A DNA stretch of 64,000 nt from Myxococcales bacterium (GCA_016191785.1 JACPVJ010000124.1:1-64000); one strand, 5' to 3'; shown: positions 15,755 to 27,066, counted from the first letter of the stretch. Translations and numbers: made by a program. The notes: generated from the letters alone by a model not told the origin.

Positions 15755-17131
15755 ATGCGGCTGGCACGCCTGATCGGACCGGAGCTCGAGGCGCTGTTGC
15801 GCGAGAGCCCGGAGGAAGTGCGCGAGCTGCTCGACGAGATCCATCCCGAGGATCTCGCCGACATCGTCGCCGAGCTCGAGGCGAAAGAAGCCGGGCACCT
15901 CCTCAAGCAACTTCCGACCGAGTACGCCGCCGAGGTCTTCGAGCGACTCGACGAAGAGGACCAGGAGGCGCTGTCCCAGACCCTGGGCGCAGACTCGACC
16001 GCTCGCATCGCGGCCGAGATGGGCGCCGACGAGCGCGCCGACTTCTTCAGCCAGATGCCGCCGGCGGTCGCCGATCCGGTGCTCGAGAGCCTCGAGCGCG
16101 TGGACCCCGAAGCGGCCGAAGAGGTCGAAGAGCTGCGGCAGTGGCCCGAGCGCTCCGCCGGCGGCCTGATGACCACCGAGTTCATCGCCGTCGGCCCCGG
16201 CCTGCGCATCAGCGAGGCCATCGACGAGCTCCGGCGGCGCGCGCGCGAGGCCGAGACCCTCGACACGGTGTACGTCGTCGGAGAGCGCGAGCGTCTGCTC
16301 GGCATGCTGCGACTACGCGACCTGCTCTTGGCGGGCCCCGATGAACGCGTCGGGGACAAGATGCGAGAGAACGTGATCTCGGTGCCGCCGGATCTCGATC
16401 AGGAGCAGGTCGCCAAGGTTCTGGCCAAGTACGACCTGCACGCCATGCCGGTGATGAGCGACAAGGGCGAGCTGCTCGGCCTCATCACCTCGGACGACAT
16501 CCTCGACGTGCTTCACGAAGAGCAGGCCGAAGACGTCCACAAGATGGGCGCCGTCGAGCCGATCCGCGAAGGCTACTTCGACGCCTCGGTGGGGCAGTAC
16601 ATCCGCAAGCGCGCCCCCTGGCTCGCCATCCTGTTCGTCGGCGGCTTCTTCACCACCACCGCGATGCGCTCGTTCGACAGCGTGCTCGGGAGCATGGCGC
16701 AGCTCGCCTTCTACGTGCCGCTCTTGATCGCCGCCGGCGGCAACTCGGGGTCCCAGTCGTCCACCCTGGTGATCCGGGGGCTGGCGGTGGGCGACGTCAC
16801 GACCCAGGACTGGTACCGGGTCCTCGGCCGAGAGCTCGCCCAGGGGCTCATCCTCGGGAGCATGCTCGCCTCCTTCGGCGTGGTTCGGGTGCTCCTGGCG
16901 GGCGATCCCACGGGGATGGTCGGCCTGGTGGCGGTGACCCTGATCGCCATCGTGGTGATGGGGTGTGTGGTCGGAGGCATGATGCCGCTGCTCTTGCACC
17001 GCCTGGGCGTCGACCCCGCCACCAGCTCGACCCCCTTCATCGCGACCCTGGTCGACGTCCTGGGGATCTTGATCTACCTGAGCCTCGCCCAGGCCATGCT
17101 GGCCGGGGCGGCCGTGATCGTCGGAACCTAG
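15755..17131 (+). CDS. mgtE: Magnesium transporter MgtE
   Basis: 458 aa, standard MgtE length. The N-terminal superhelical domain (residues 1-130) has the repeated IHPEDLADIVAELE pattern. Two CBS domains follow (about 135-255, with LLGLITSDDILDVL), and five C-terminal transmembrane helices begin with RAPWLAILFVGGFF and contain the pore motif region (AAGGNSGSQSSTLVIRGLA). The cytoplasmic domains sense Mg2+ and gate the channel. The gene is preceded by a short region divergent from the hydratase gene and followed by 83 nt before the GspE-N/HEAT gene. Confidence 0.95.
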   Translation: MRLARLIGPELEALLRESPEEVRELLDEIHPEDLADIVAELEAKEAGHLLKQLPTEYAAEVFERLDEEDQEALSQTLGADSTARIAAEMGADERADFFSQMPPAVADPVLESLERVDPEAAEEVEELRQWPERSAGGLMTTEFIAVGPGLRISEAIDELRRRAREAETLDTVYVVGERERLLGMLRLRDLLLAGPDERVGDKMRENVISVPPDLDQEQVAKVLAKYDLHAMPVMSDKGELLGLITSDDILDVLHEEQAEDVHKMGAVEPIREGYFDASVGQYIRKRAPWLAILFVGGFFTTTAMRSFDSVLGSMAQLAFYVPLLIAAGGNSGSQSSTLVIRGLAVGDVTTQDWYRVLGRELAQGLILGSMLASFGVVRVLLAGDPTGMVGLVAVTLIAIVVMGCVVGGMMPLLLHRLGVDPATSSTPFIATLVDVLGILIYLSLAQAMLAGAAVIVGT

Positions 17132-17214
17132 GCAGAAATGCCTATAAGAACATTGACTTTGCGGGCCCGCCCGCCGAAATTCCAGTCACCGGGGGGCGGG
17201 GCCCGGGCGAGACC

Positions 17215-20070
17215 ATGGCCACCCTGAGCTCGGCGATCGTCAAGGCGCACGTCGCATCGATGCGGGAGGTCGAAGAGGCGCTCGCGCGTCAGGTTTTGTA
17301 CGGCGGCGATCTCGTCACCAACTTGCTCGAGCTCGCGCTGGTCCGCGAGCACCTCTTGACCCCGCTTCTGGCCGAGAGTCACGAGCTGCCCTCGGCACCC
17401 GTCGGGGAGCTGCCCCGGGCTCCCGACGCTCTGATGCAGCTCGTACCGGCCGAGCTCGCGGCCCGGCATTCGTTCCATCCGCTGGACGAGAGCGCTGGCA
17501 TTCTGACCATCGCGGTGAGCGAGCCGTTGCCGGCCGAGGTCGAGGCGGACCTCGCGTTTTCTCTCGGAGTGCGCATCGAGCAGTGCGGCGCTCCGCTGGT
17601 GCGGATCCGCCAGGCCCTGTCGCGTGACTACGGCGCGCCGCTCGACCGGCGCATGCTCCGGCTGGTCGCGAAGCTGGAAGGGCGCCCCGATCCCAGCCCG
17701 AGCTCGTTGCCCGCACCCCTCCGGGACGGCGCGATCGGGTTCCCGAAGCTGCCGCGCCCGGCCAGCGTGCCTCCCATCGGCTTTCCGATGGCAACGCACC
17801 GCCGCCTGAGCGAGCCGGGGTTCGTCGCGCCGCGCTCCGCGACGCCGCCGCCGGTCGGTGCGGCGGTCACGACCCTGATCACGCCGCGCCACCCCTCCGA
17901 GCGCGCTGAACGCGAGCCAACGAGCCCGCCAGAGTGGCTGGTCGACCCGATCCGCGAAGCCGGACACCAGCGCCACCGTGGCCCCTACACCGCCGCGCGG
18001 GCCGAGCAAGATCTGCTGTCGGCCGAATCCCGCGACGAAGTCGTGGGCGCCTTCTTCGATTTCGCCTCGCAGTACTTCGAGTACTCGGCGCTGTTCGCGG
18101 TCCAGGGCGACGTCGCCGAGGGGCGAGACTCCCGGGGGCCCGGGGCCGATCCGGCGAAGATCCGCGCGGTCGGCGTCCCGCTCGACCTGCCCAGCGCGCT
18201 CTCCAGAGCCCGAAACGCCAAGACCTTCCAGCTCGGCCCGCTCGAGAGCAGCGGCCTCGATGCGAGCCTGGCGAAAGACCTAGCTCGCCACGCCTCGCGG
18301 GTGGTCTTCGTCTTGCCGCTGATCGTGCGCGGGCGACCGGTGCTCTTGCTGTACGGTGATCATGGCGAGTCCGACGTGCGGCTCGCCGACGTCGGGGACA
18401 TTCTCGCGTTTTCGCCGCTGGTGGCCAGCGCGCTCGAGCGCGTGATCGTGAAGAAGAAGCGCGGCGGCCGCCGCGCCTCGGGCGACCTCGCGACCCAACT
18501 CTCGCTGAGTGACCTGCCGCGACGGCGGCGCCATCGCCTGCCCGGTGTGGAGGTGCGCGTCGAGGCGCTCGCGCGGGCGCTCGACTCGACCGCGCGACCG
18601 AGCAGCTTTCCGCCGCCGGGCGACACCCCGAGCAGCCCGCCAACCACCGCCCACGCCACCCCAGCGGCGAAGGCCTTCGCAGCGAGCGGACCGGAGACCG
18701 TCGCCGCGTCACCGCACGCCCTGGGCGGCCCGATCACCGCCGACGAGTCGCCCAAAGCACGCGGCGCGGCTGCCCTCGACGCCGCACCGACGCAGAGCCC
18801 CCCCACCCCCGCCGAGAGCCCGCACGCCAAAGGCCGCGTCGCGACCAGCTCGGTGCCGAGCCCGGTGGTTGCCGTCGGCGTCCCGGTTCGTCACGACACG
18901 CCGCCCCACGGCACACCGGGCAAGCACGAGGCCGGGCAAGATCAACCCTTCCCGCTGACTCGCCGCACGCAGTCCGATGCGCCCCCCGCCAGCGACGAGA
19001 GCGAAGAAGTGGTCGACGCAGGGTGGGACGTGGATGCGGACGCGATGGCTCTTCCTGGTCCGTTCGGCGAGCTCGAGCTCGAGCAGAAGAGCGACGTCGG
19101 CCATGAAGCGCCCCTGGCTCCCGCCTCGCGCCAGATCTCGCTCGGGCCGCGGGCGCCCTTCCCACGGCAAGACGCCAAAGATCGCCTTTTGCCGTCGGTC
19201 ATCGTGGACGTCGATGCCGAGTGCCGCGCGTTACTCTACCGCCTGCTCGAGGGCGACGAAGGCGCGGGGGATCGTCTGATCGAGATCGGCGACCCCGCGG
19301 TCAGCGTCCTGGTGGGCGAGTTCCCCGGACCGATCCATGCCGATCGCGCCCGCCGCTTCGCCGAGCAGGGCGCCCGAGCGTCGGAGTGCGGGCCGGTCCT
19401 CCGCACCATCGTGCGCATCGGTGCGGTCGCCGTCCCGTTCTTGGTCGTGCGCACCGCGGACCGCGATGCGGCGGTCCGGCGCTGGGCCACCTGGCTGCTC
19501 GGCGAGCTGCCGTCGGCAGACTCGGCGCGGGCAGCGGTCCGGCGGTTCGGGGACGCAGACGGGGACGTCCGCCGCGCCGCCCTTGCTGCCGGCCGGATGA
19601 TGCAGTCCGACGCCGAGGCGCGGACCGCGCTGCGCGACGGACTGGCGACCCTCGCGGCGGAGCCAGCCCAGCCCCCCGAGGTTCGCCACGCCAGCATCGA
19701 GGCGCTGGCCGATCTGCGTGATCCCCGCGCCGTTCCCCGGCTGATCCCGCTGCTCGGCACGGACAGCTCCGCGGTCGTGCGCTCGGTCCACTGGGCTCTG
19801 GTCACCCTCACGCGGCAGGACTTCGGCCGCGAGGGCAAGGTGTGGACGGCGTGGTGGCAGCAGAACTCGACCCGGCACCGCATCGAGTGGCTGATCGACG
19901 CGCTCACGCACGAGAGCCTCGAGGTCCGCCGGGCCGCCGGCGAAGAGCTCAAGACCCTCTCGAAAGAGTACTTCGGCTACTACGAGGACCTGCCCCCGAA
20001 GGAGCGAGATCGGGCCCAGCGCGCCTACCGAGAGTGGTGGGAAGTATCTGGAAAGTCTAGGTTTTTCTAA
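17215..20070 (+). CDS. GspE N-terminal/GAF-like/HEAT-repeat multidomain protein
   Basis: 951 aa from ATG 17215. Residues about 1-150 resemble the N-terminal domain of type II/IV secretion ATPases (MshEN/GspE-N: VLYGGDLVTNLLELALV, FHPLDESAGILTIAVSEP), but no ATPase domain follows. After a Pro/Ser-rich linker, residues about 250-420 look like a GAF-type sensor (FFDFASQYFEYSALFAVQGD to VLPLIVRGRPVLLLYGD). A long disordered Ala/Pro/Ser linker leads to C-terminal HEAT repeats (residues about 660-900) with RRWATWLLGELPSADSARAA and similar helices. The set suggests a scaffold that links nucleotide-binding or secretion-motor signals to partners. Cyclic-di-GMP binding is possible, since MshEN domains can bind it, but the key motifs were not verified. 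Confidence 0.75.
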   Translation: MATLSSAIVKAHVASMREVEEALARQVLYGGDLVTNLLELALVREHLLTPLLAESHELPSAPVGELPRAPDALMQLVPAELAARHSFHPLDESAGILTIAVSEPLPAEVEADLAFSLGVRIEQCGAPLVRIRQALSRDYGAPLDRRMLRLVAKLEGRPDPSPSSLPAPLRDGAIGFPKLPRPASVPPIGFPMATHRRLSEPGFVAPRSATPPPVGAAVTTLITPRHPSERAEREPTSPPEWLVDPIREAGHQRHRGPYTAARAEQDLLSAESRDEVVGAFFDFASQYFEYSALFAVQGDVAEGRDSRGPGADPAKIRAVGVPLDLPSALSRARNAKTFQLGPLESSGLDASLAKDLARHASRVVFVLPLIVRGRPVLLLYGDHGESDVRLADVGDILAFSPLVASALERVIVKKKRGGRRASGDLATQLSLSDLPRRRRHRLPGVEVRVEALARALDSTARPSSFPPPGDTPSSPPTTAHATPAAKAFAASGPETVAASPHALGGPITADESPKARGAAALDAAPTQSPPTPAESPHAKGRVATSSVPSPVVAVGVPVRHDTPPHGTPGKHEAGQDQPFPLTRRTQSDAPPASDESEEVVDAGWDVDADAMALPGPFGELELEQKSDVGHEAPLAPASRQISLGPRAPFPRQDAKDRLLPSVIVDVDAECRALLYRLLEGDEGAGDRLIEIGDPAVSVLVGEFPGPIHADRARRFAEQGARASECGPVLRTIVRIGAVAVPFLVVRTADRDAAVRRWATWLLGELPSADSARAAVRRFGDADGDVRRAALAAGRMMQSDAEARTALRDGLATLAAEPAQPPEVRHASIEALADLRDPRAVPRLIPLLGTDSSAVVRSVHWALVTLTRQDFGREGKVWTAWWQQNSTRHRIEWLIDALTHESLEVRRAAGEELKTLSKEYFGYYEDLPPKERDRAQRAYREWWEVSGKSRFF

Positions 20071-20093
20071 CTGAACCTCGACAGTGCGTCGGG

Positions 20094-20318
20094 ATGGATG
20101 GCAGAACCTTCATCCCGATGTACGAAGCAGAAGAGCTCGACTCGGCCATCCGCGCGGCCAACCTCGCCATGGGTGGCCGGCAGCGACGCGAAGCGAGCCG
20201 CTTCGCGTCGATCGAGCTGCGCTTCTCGGATCGGGGCACGGGCCCGTGGGAAATGGCGGCGATGGCCGCCGTGGCGATGGCGTCGTGTCTGATCGTCCTG
20301 GGTCTTTGGCTCTGGTGA
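20094..20318 (+). CDS. Small tail-anchored membrane protein (74 aa)
   Basis: 74 aa with a charged N-terminal two thirds and one C-terminal hydrophobic helix (MAAMAAVAMASCLIVLGLWLW), so it is predicted to be anchored by its tail. It starts 23 nt after the HEAT protein on the same strand and may be cotranscribed. No family is recognised. Its stop is 10 nt from the stop of the convergent kinase gene. Confidence 0.55.
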   Translation: MDGRTFIPMYEAEELDSAIRAANLAMGGRQRREASRFASIELRFSDRGTGPWEMAAMAAVAMASCLIVLGLWLW

Positions 20319-20328
20319 GCGCCCGAGC

Positions 20329-22107
<1,779 letters not shown>

Positions 22108-22247
22108 GGGAGCTCGGGGGCCCGCGGGCCTCCGCTGATTGTAAGACGGACGCGGCGCCGATTCGATTTCCCCGTATCGGACCGGTAAACCTCGGACAAA
22201 TTAACGCGCCGGCCGGCGGCGGGATGGGGCGATCGCGGGGGACTGCG

Positions 22248-22763
22248 TCACTTCCCCTTCTTCTTCGGGTCCTTCTTCGGGTCCTTCTTTTCCTGCTCGG
22301 GGAAGGTGATCTCCCACTCCATCGTCTCTTCAGCCCCCTCGAACGGCGGGACGATCACGCTCTTGAAGGCGTTGATCGCACATTTGCCGACCGCATTCTC
22401 ATCGTAGGGCGCGGTGATGGTGGCGCTCTTCGAGTGGCCGTCGTTACCGAAAGTGACGGTGACCTTCGCGGTGCCCGCCGGGCTCTCTTCGGGGACCGAC
22501 CCGGGACAGGTCTCGGCCGAGCGTGCCGCCCGCTTCATCTCCAGGTCGGCCTGGCGCTTGTCGAACTTGGCCTTCTTCTCCAGGTCCGTCTCTTCCGAAG
22601 AGCCGCCGGCGCCCTGCGCCTTCCGCTCTTTGTCCTGCTCTTCGGCCAGCCGCTCTTGCTCGGCCAAGAGCTGGTCGGGGGTCTTCACGCCCTGCCCTTC
22701 GCTGGTGGGACCGCCGCAGGCGGCGAGGAGCATCGGAAGAACCAGGAGGCATGCGCGTTTCAT
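22248..22763 (-). CDS. AgmX/PglI C-terminal-domain-like lipoprotein
   Basis: About 171 aa from ATG 22763. The signal peptide ends with LLAACGG, giving a lipidated Cys at residue 16. A long Lys/Glu-rich helical segment (LAEQERLAEEQDKERKAQ) is followed by a TonB-C-like fold: GTAKVTVTFGNDGHSKSATI, then a conserved single Cys in VGKCAINAFKSVIVPPFEG and a final beta-strand. This end matches the AgmX/PglI C-terminal domain found in gliding-motility and many other myxobacterial proteins. The C-terminus is a Lys-rich tail. Role in motility is possible but not shown. Confidence 0.75.
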   Translation of the reverse strand: MKRACLLVLPMLLAACGGPTSEGQGVKTPDQLLAEQERLAEEQDKERKAQGAGGSSEETDLEKKAKFDKRQADLEMKRAARSAETCPGSVPEESPAGTAKVTVTFGNDGHSKSATITAPYDENAVGKCAINAFKSVIVPPFEGAEETMEWEITFPEQEKKDPKKDPKKKGK

Positions 22764-22810
22764 GGCGTTCAATCCTAGATCCAGACGCCCGGGCGAGCCA
22801 ACAAGGCTCA

Positions 22811-24175
22811 TCACAGATCGGTAATCTGGTAGTCCTTGATCTTGTAGAGCAGGGCCCGGTGGCTGATTTCGAGGACTTCGGCCGCCCGGGTGCGGTTGCC
22901 CTTGGTCTTCTGCAGGGCCCGACGGATCAAGAGCTCCTCGATCACCCGCATGGTCTTCTTGACCGAGAGCTCCCCGCTCGCGAGCTGCATCTGAACCGGG
23001 TCCCTGGCCTCGCGGATCCGCTCGGCCAGGTCCGCCGCGACGAGCTGGTCCCCTTCCGCCAGGACCATCGCCCGCTCGATGGTGTTCTCGAGCTCGCGCA
23101 CGTTGCCCGGCCACGAGTACTCGTAGAGCAGCCGCCGGCACTCGCTGTCCATGCCGCGGATGTTGGTTCCGAGGCGAGCGTTGTTGCGGGTGATGAAGTG
23201 CTCGATCAAGAGCGGGATGTCCTCGCGCCGGTCGCGCAACGGCGGGACGTGAATGGGGAGCACGTTGAGCCGGTAGTACAGGTCTTCGCGGAATCGACCG
23301 GCCTTGGTCTCGGCGGTCAGATCGCGGTGGGTGGCGGTGATGATGCGGACGTCGACCTGGATGTCCCGCGCCTCGCCCAAGCGGCGGATCTTCTCGTCCT
23401 CGAGCACCCGGAGCAGCTTCACCTGGAGCGCCAGCGGCAGCTCGCCGATTTCGTCCAGGAACAACGTGCCGCCATCCGCTTCTTCGAACAGGCCGCGCCG
23501 ATCGGAGATGGCGTCGGTGAACGCCCCCTTCTTGTGGCCGAACAGCTCGCTCTCGAGCAGGTTCTCGGGAATGGCGCCGCAATTGATCGGGACGAACGGC
23601 CCGCCCCGTCGGCTGCTTCGGCGGTGGATCGCTCGCGCCACCAGCTCTTTTCCCGAGCCGCTCTCGCCGGTGACGAGCACCGTCGTCTTGTACTCGGCGA
23701 TCTTCGCGATGGTGCGGAAGATGGCCTGCATGTTCGGGCTCTTCGCGAGGATGTCCTCGAACCGGTGCTCCTTGCGGATCTCCTCGCGGAGCGCGCGGTT
23801 CTCGCGGCGAAGGAGCTCGCGCTCCTCGGCCTTGCGCAGCGTGAGCACGACCTCGTCCGGCTTGAACGGCTTCTGGATGTAGTCGTACGCCCCACCCTTC
23901 ATCGCCTCGAGCGCCAGGTCGGTGTTGCCGTAGGCGCTCATCACGATCACCGTGGCGTCGTTGCCTTTGGCCTTCAGGGTCGCGAGCAAGTCGAGGCCGC
24001 CCATCTTGGGCATGCGCACGTCGGTGATGACGAAGTCCGGCCCGAACGAGTCGACCAGGCCGAGCGCGTCCTCGCCGCTGGCAGCGGTCTCGACCTCGTA
24101 GCCGTTCCGCCGCAGCAGCGTGCGAAGGACCAAGCGGAGGTTCTCTTCGTCGTCGACGACCAATATCCGGCGCAC
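22811..24175 (-). CDS. NtrC-family sigma54-dependent response regulator
   Basis: About 454 aa from GTG 24175. The receiver domain (1-115) has acidic pair VVDDEE, phosphoacceptor Asp in FVITDVRMPKMGG and Lys in YIQKPF. The AAA+ domain (about 140-375) has Walker A GESGSGKE, the sigma54-contact loop as GAFTDA, Walker B GGTLFLDEIG and arginine fingers in LRDRREDIPL. A Fis-type HTH closes the protein (NRTRAAEVLEISHRALLYKI). It activates sigma54 promoters when phosphorylated. No histidine kinase gene is adjacent. No good ribosome site precedes the GTG; a longer reading is not family-like. Confidence 0.93.
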   Translation of the reverse strand: MRRILVVDDEENLRLVLRTLLRRNGYEVETAASGEDALGLVDSFGPDFVITDVRMPKMGGLDLLATLKAKGNDATVIVMSAYGNTDLALEAMKGGAYDYIQKPFKPDEVVLTLRKAEERELLRRENRALREEIRKEHRFEDILAKSPNMQAIFRTIAKIAEYKTTVLVTGESGSGKELVARAIHRRSSRRGGPFVPINCGAIPENLLESELFGHKKGAFTDAISDRRGLFEEADGGTLFLDEIGELPLALQVKLLRVLEDEKIRRLGEARDIQVDVRIITATHRDLTAETKAGRFREDLYYRLNVLPIHVPPLRDRREDIPLLIEHFITRNNARLGTNIRGMDSECRRLLYEYSWPGNVRELENTIERAMVLAEGDQLVAADLAERIREARDPVQMQLASGELSVKKTMRVIEELLIRRALQKTKGNRTRAAEVLEISHRALLYKIKDYQITDL

Positions 24176-24186
24176 TGTGCAAAAAA

Positions 24187-24213
24187 TGCTAGTCCCGGGG
24201 GCCAGCACTAGCA
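24187..24213. promoter_or_regulatory. Inverted repeat upstream of the response regulator gene
   Basis: tgctagt (24187-24193) and actagca (24207-24213) form a 7-bp perfect inverted repeat with a 13-nt spacer, directly upstream of the GTG at 24175 and in the region divergent to the gene at 24290. It is a candidate operator, possibly autoregulatory. Confidence 0.35.
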
Positions 24214-24289
24214 ACTGGTTGCGCACCCGCCTGCATTCCGCGCTGTTTCCGCGTGCTTTCAGCTTGGCCCCTGGCGTACACCTGCCCCC

Positions 24290-25501
24290 ATGCTCACCGG
24301 TTCGGACCAGCTCTTCAGCGGCCAGCTCTCCCACCTCCGCCGGCGCTTGCGCGACGCGCGGGTCGGCGCCCTCACCCACGGCGCGGCGGTCGACCGTCGC
24401 GGCCGCAGTCTGCTGGCCGTGCTCGAAGAGCTCGGAGCCAGCCCCTCGCTGCTGCTCACCCCCGAGCACGGGCTCGATGGGCTGGCCCAGGCCGAGGAGC
24501 CCGTGGACAGCGCCGAGCCGGGCGAGGGACCACGCGTCGTCAGTCTGTACGGCACCAGCAAAGAGTCACTGTCGCCGAGCGCCGAGGACCTGGCTCAGCT
24601 CGACCTGCTGGTGATCGATCTCGTCGACGTCGGCAGCCGCTACTACACGTACGTCTGGTCGGCGCTGCTGGCGGCCCGTGCCGCGGCGAAGGCGGGCGTG
24701 CACGTGGTGGTCTTGGATCGCCCCAACCCGATCTCGGGGGACCCGACCACGCTCGAGGGCGCTCCTCAACGCGAAGGGTTCCTGTCCTTCGTCGGGCTCG
24801 AGCCGCTGCCGATTCGTCACGCGCTCACCCTCGGCGAGATCGTGGCGCTCTTCGCCGAGCGAGACGGGCTCGCGCTCGGACCGGAGGGCGCGCTCTCGAT
24901 CGTGCCGACCGTCGGTTGGGAGCGGTTTCGCACCGCCGCCGCGTGGGGCCGCCCGTTCTCCCCGCCCTCGCCCAACATGCCCACGCTCGAGACCGCGTTG
25001 GTCTATCCCGGCGGCTGCCTGCTCGAGGGCACCAACCTGTCGGAAGGCCGAGGCACGACGCTCCCCTTCCAGCTGATCGGGGCGCCCTACCTCGACGGGG
25101 CGCGGCTCGCGCGCGCCCTCGACGAGCAACGCATCGTCGGCGCCCAGATCCGCCCCACGCGATTCCGCCCGAGCTTCGAGAAGCACGCCGGCGAGGTCTG
25201 CAGCGGCATTTTCCTGCAGGTCACCGATCCCGCGCTCTTCCGGCCGGTGGCGGCCTACTTGTCGATCATCGCGCTGTGCCGACTGCAAGCGCCCGAGGCC
25301 TTCGCGTTCCGGACCAAGACCTACGAGTTCGAGGCCGAGGTGCCCGCGTTCGATCTGCTCACGGGGTCGGCGGCGGCCCGCGAGGCGATCGCAGGCGGAG
25401 CGAACCCGAGCGACGTCGCCGAGCTGGTGTGCCCGGTGGACGCCAGCTTCAAAGCGGTCGTGCTCGACGCCGAGAGTCGCGTCGCCCGCGCGCGGGCGTG
25501 A
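24290..25501 (+). CDS. DUF1343/NamZ-like exo-beta-N-acetylmuramidase
   Basis: 403 aa. The family-typical opening lies in LLLTPEHGLDG, with a following LDLLVIDLVDVGSRYYTYVW and HVVVLDRPNPISGD, and the GCLLEGTNLSEGRGTTLPF block. These are hallmarks of the DUF1343 family, whose founding member NamZ (B. subtilis YbbC) removes MurNAc from peptidoglycan fragments. No signal peptide is visible, so it probably acts in the cytoplasm on recycled muropeptides. It is a single gene facing the M24 peptidase gene 8 nt away. Confidence 0.85.
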   Translation: MLTGSDQLFSGQLSHLRRRLRDARVGALTHGAAVDRRGRSLLAVLEELGASPSLLLTPEHGLDGLAQAEEPVDSAEPGEGPRVVSLYGTSKESLSPSAEDLAQLDLLVIDLVDVGSRYYTYVWSALLAARAAAKAGVHVVVLDRPNPISGDPTTLEGAPQREGFLSFVGLEPLPIRHALTLGEIVALFAERDGLALGPEGALSIVPTVGWERFRTAAAWGRPFSPPSPNMPTLETALVYPGGCLLEGTNLSEGRGTTLPFQLIGAPYLDGARLARALDEQRIVGAQIRPTRFRPSFEKHAGEVCSGIFLQVTDPALFRPVAAYLSIIALCRLQAPEAFAFRTKTYEFEAEVPAFDLLTGSAAAREAIAGGANPSDVAELVCPVDASFKAVVLDAESRVARARA

Positions 25502-25509
25502 ACCGCGGC

Positions 25510-26868
25510 TCAGGCCCGCATCGCGGACTCGATCTCGGGGACGGTCTTCGGGATCGCTGCGGTCAGGACCTCGGCTCCGCTCGGGGTCACGAGGATGTCG
25601 TCCTCGATGCGGATCCCCCGCACGTCCGAGAGCTGCTCGAGCGCGCGGCGATCGATGGCGCTCGCGAGCTCGCCGAGCTCCCGCGGCTCGTCCAGGATGA
25701 ACGGGATCCGATAGAACCCCGGCTCGATGGTGACGCACATCCCGGGCTCGAGCGTGCGGTCGAGCCGAAGGTATCGCTCGCCCGGTGAGGTCGAGCGCTT
25801 TCGCCCGGGTGCGTATCCGGCGCGATCCCCGAGGTCCTCCATGTCGTGGACGTCGAGCCCGAGCAGGTGACCGACGCCGTGCGGGAAGAAGAGCGCCGCG
25901 GCCCCCCGTGCGAAGAGGTCGTCCGGATCGCCGAGGAGCACCCCCAGCTCGCACAGGCCGCGCACTAGGCCTCGGGCAGCCGTCCGGTGCACGTCGCGGA
26001 AGCTGGCGCCGGGCCGAACTGCGGCAATTGCCGCAGATTGAGCCGACTCGACCACCTCGTAGACCGCGCGCTGCGAGCCGCTCATGCGGCCCGACACCGG
26101 CCACGTGCGCGTCACGTCGCCGGCCCACCCGCCGGGCGTCTCGGCGCCCACGTCCGCGAGCAGCAGATCGCCGTCCGTGAGCCAGCCGTCGTGGCGCTCG
26201 TTGTGCAGCACCTCACCGTGCACCGTGACGATCGAGCCGTAGCTGGTCGTCATTCCGCTTCCGATGATCTCCGCCTCCATCGCCGCACGGACCACGCACT
26301 CGCGCACACCCGCCCGGGTCGCGCGCATCCCGGCCTGATGCGCCAGGCCGGTGACCCGGGTCGCTTCGCGCAGCTCGGCGACGGCCGCTTCGTCGTGTCG
26401 AAGCCGGAGCTCGATGATCGCGTCGGCCAGGGCCGCGTCGGCGCCGGCGAGCTCGGCACCGCCGGCATCGACCGGGCGTTCGACGAGCTCTTCGAGCCAG
26501 CTCGCGGTCTCGCGATCTTGCGGGGGCAAGAGCGCGACCGGTCCGTCGACGACGAGCTCGGCGATGGGCCGAACCTCGAGCCCGAGGTCCTTCGCGAGCG
26601 CATCGAGGCTGGGCATCGGACCGCTCCAGAGCGCCTCGATCGGATCCGGCGGCTCGGCGTAGAGCACCGCGCGACCCGGGCTCAGCGCGAGGACCGCGCC
26701 CTCGAGGGATCGTCCGACGAGGTACAGGAAATGGCTCTCGGCCCGGAATGGGTAGCGGTTCCCGCGGAAGTTCCGGGGCCGCGCGAACCCGGACACGACC
26801 AGGGCCGGTCCAGACAGGGACTGCTGAAGCCGCGCTCGGCGGCGGGCGAACACCTCGGAGGGGGCCAT
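25510..26868 (-). CDS. Xaa-Pro aminopeptidase (peptidase family M24B)
   Basis: About 452 aa from ATG 26868. The N-terminal aminopeptidase-P domain (FRGNRYPFRAESHFLYLVG) precedes the pita-bread domain. The metal-binding residues are visible: Asp in LLLADVGAETPGG and AGDVTRTWPV, His in HGVGHLLGLDVHD, Glu in CVTIEPGFY and Glu in IRIEDDILV. The enzyme should release N-terminal residues before proline and bind two Mn2+ or similar metals. Cytoplasmic. The start is chosen because the longer reading adds about 60 residues lying over the intergenic region. Confidence 0.92.
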   Translation of the reverse strand: MAPSEVFARRRARLQQSLSGPALVVSGFARPRNFRGNRYPFRAESHFLYLVGRSLEGAVLALSPGRAVLYAEPPDPIEALWSGPMPSLDALAKDLGLEVRPIAELVVDGPVALLPPQDRETASWLEELVERPVDAGGAELAGADAALADAIIELRLRHDEAAVAELREATRVTGLAHQAGMRATRAGVRECVVRAAMEAEIIGSGMTTSYGSIVTVHGEVLHNERHDGWLTDGDLLLADVGAETPGGWAGDVTRTWPVSGRMSGSQRAVYEVVESAQSAAIAAVRPGASFRDVHRTAARGLVRGLCELGVLLGDPDDLFARGAAALFFPHGVGHLLGLDVHDMEDLGDRAGYAPGRKRSTSPGERYLRLDRTLEPGMCVTIEPGFYRIPFILDEPRELGELASAIDRRALEQLSDVRGIRIEDDILVTPSGAEVLTAAIPKTVPEIESAMRA

Positions 26869-27066
26869 GGGCGAGTACCCTATCGATCTATGGGGTTTCG
26901 CGGTGGCTAGCCAGCACTGTTCCCATTCGGCCCACTCCTGTAGGCTCCGCGTCCGCTTCGCGGGCGAAACCGGAACACGTCCGACCCCGTAGTCGGGGGT
27001 GCCCATCGCACGCGGGGCGGCCCCGGGCGGGACGCAACCGCCAGAAACCAACAGGAGAACAGCACC

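Noticed and set aside
26869..27066. tRNA or small RNA gene before the RiPP precursor
   Set aside because: No cloverleaf or clear stable fold was found; the region is treated as a leader and promoter.
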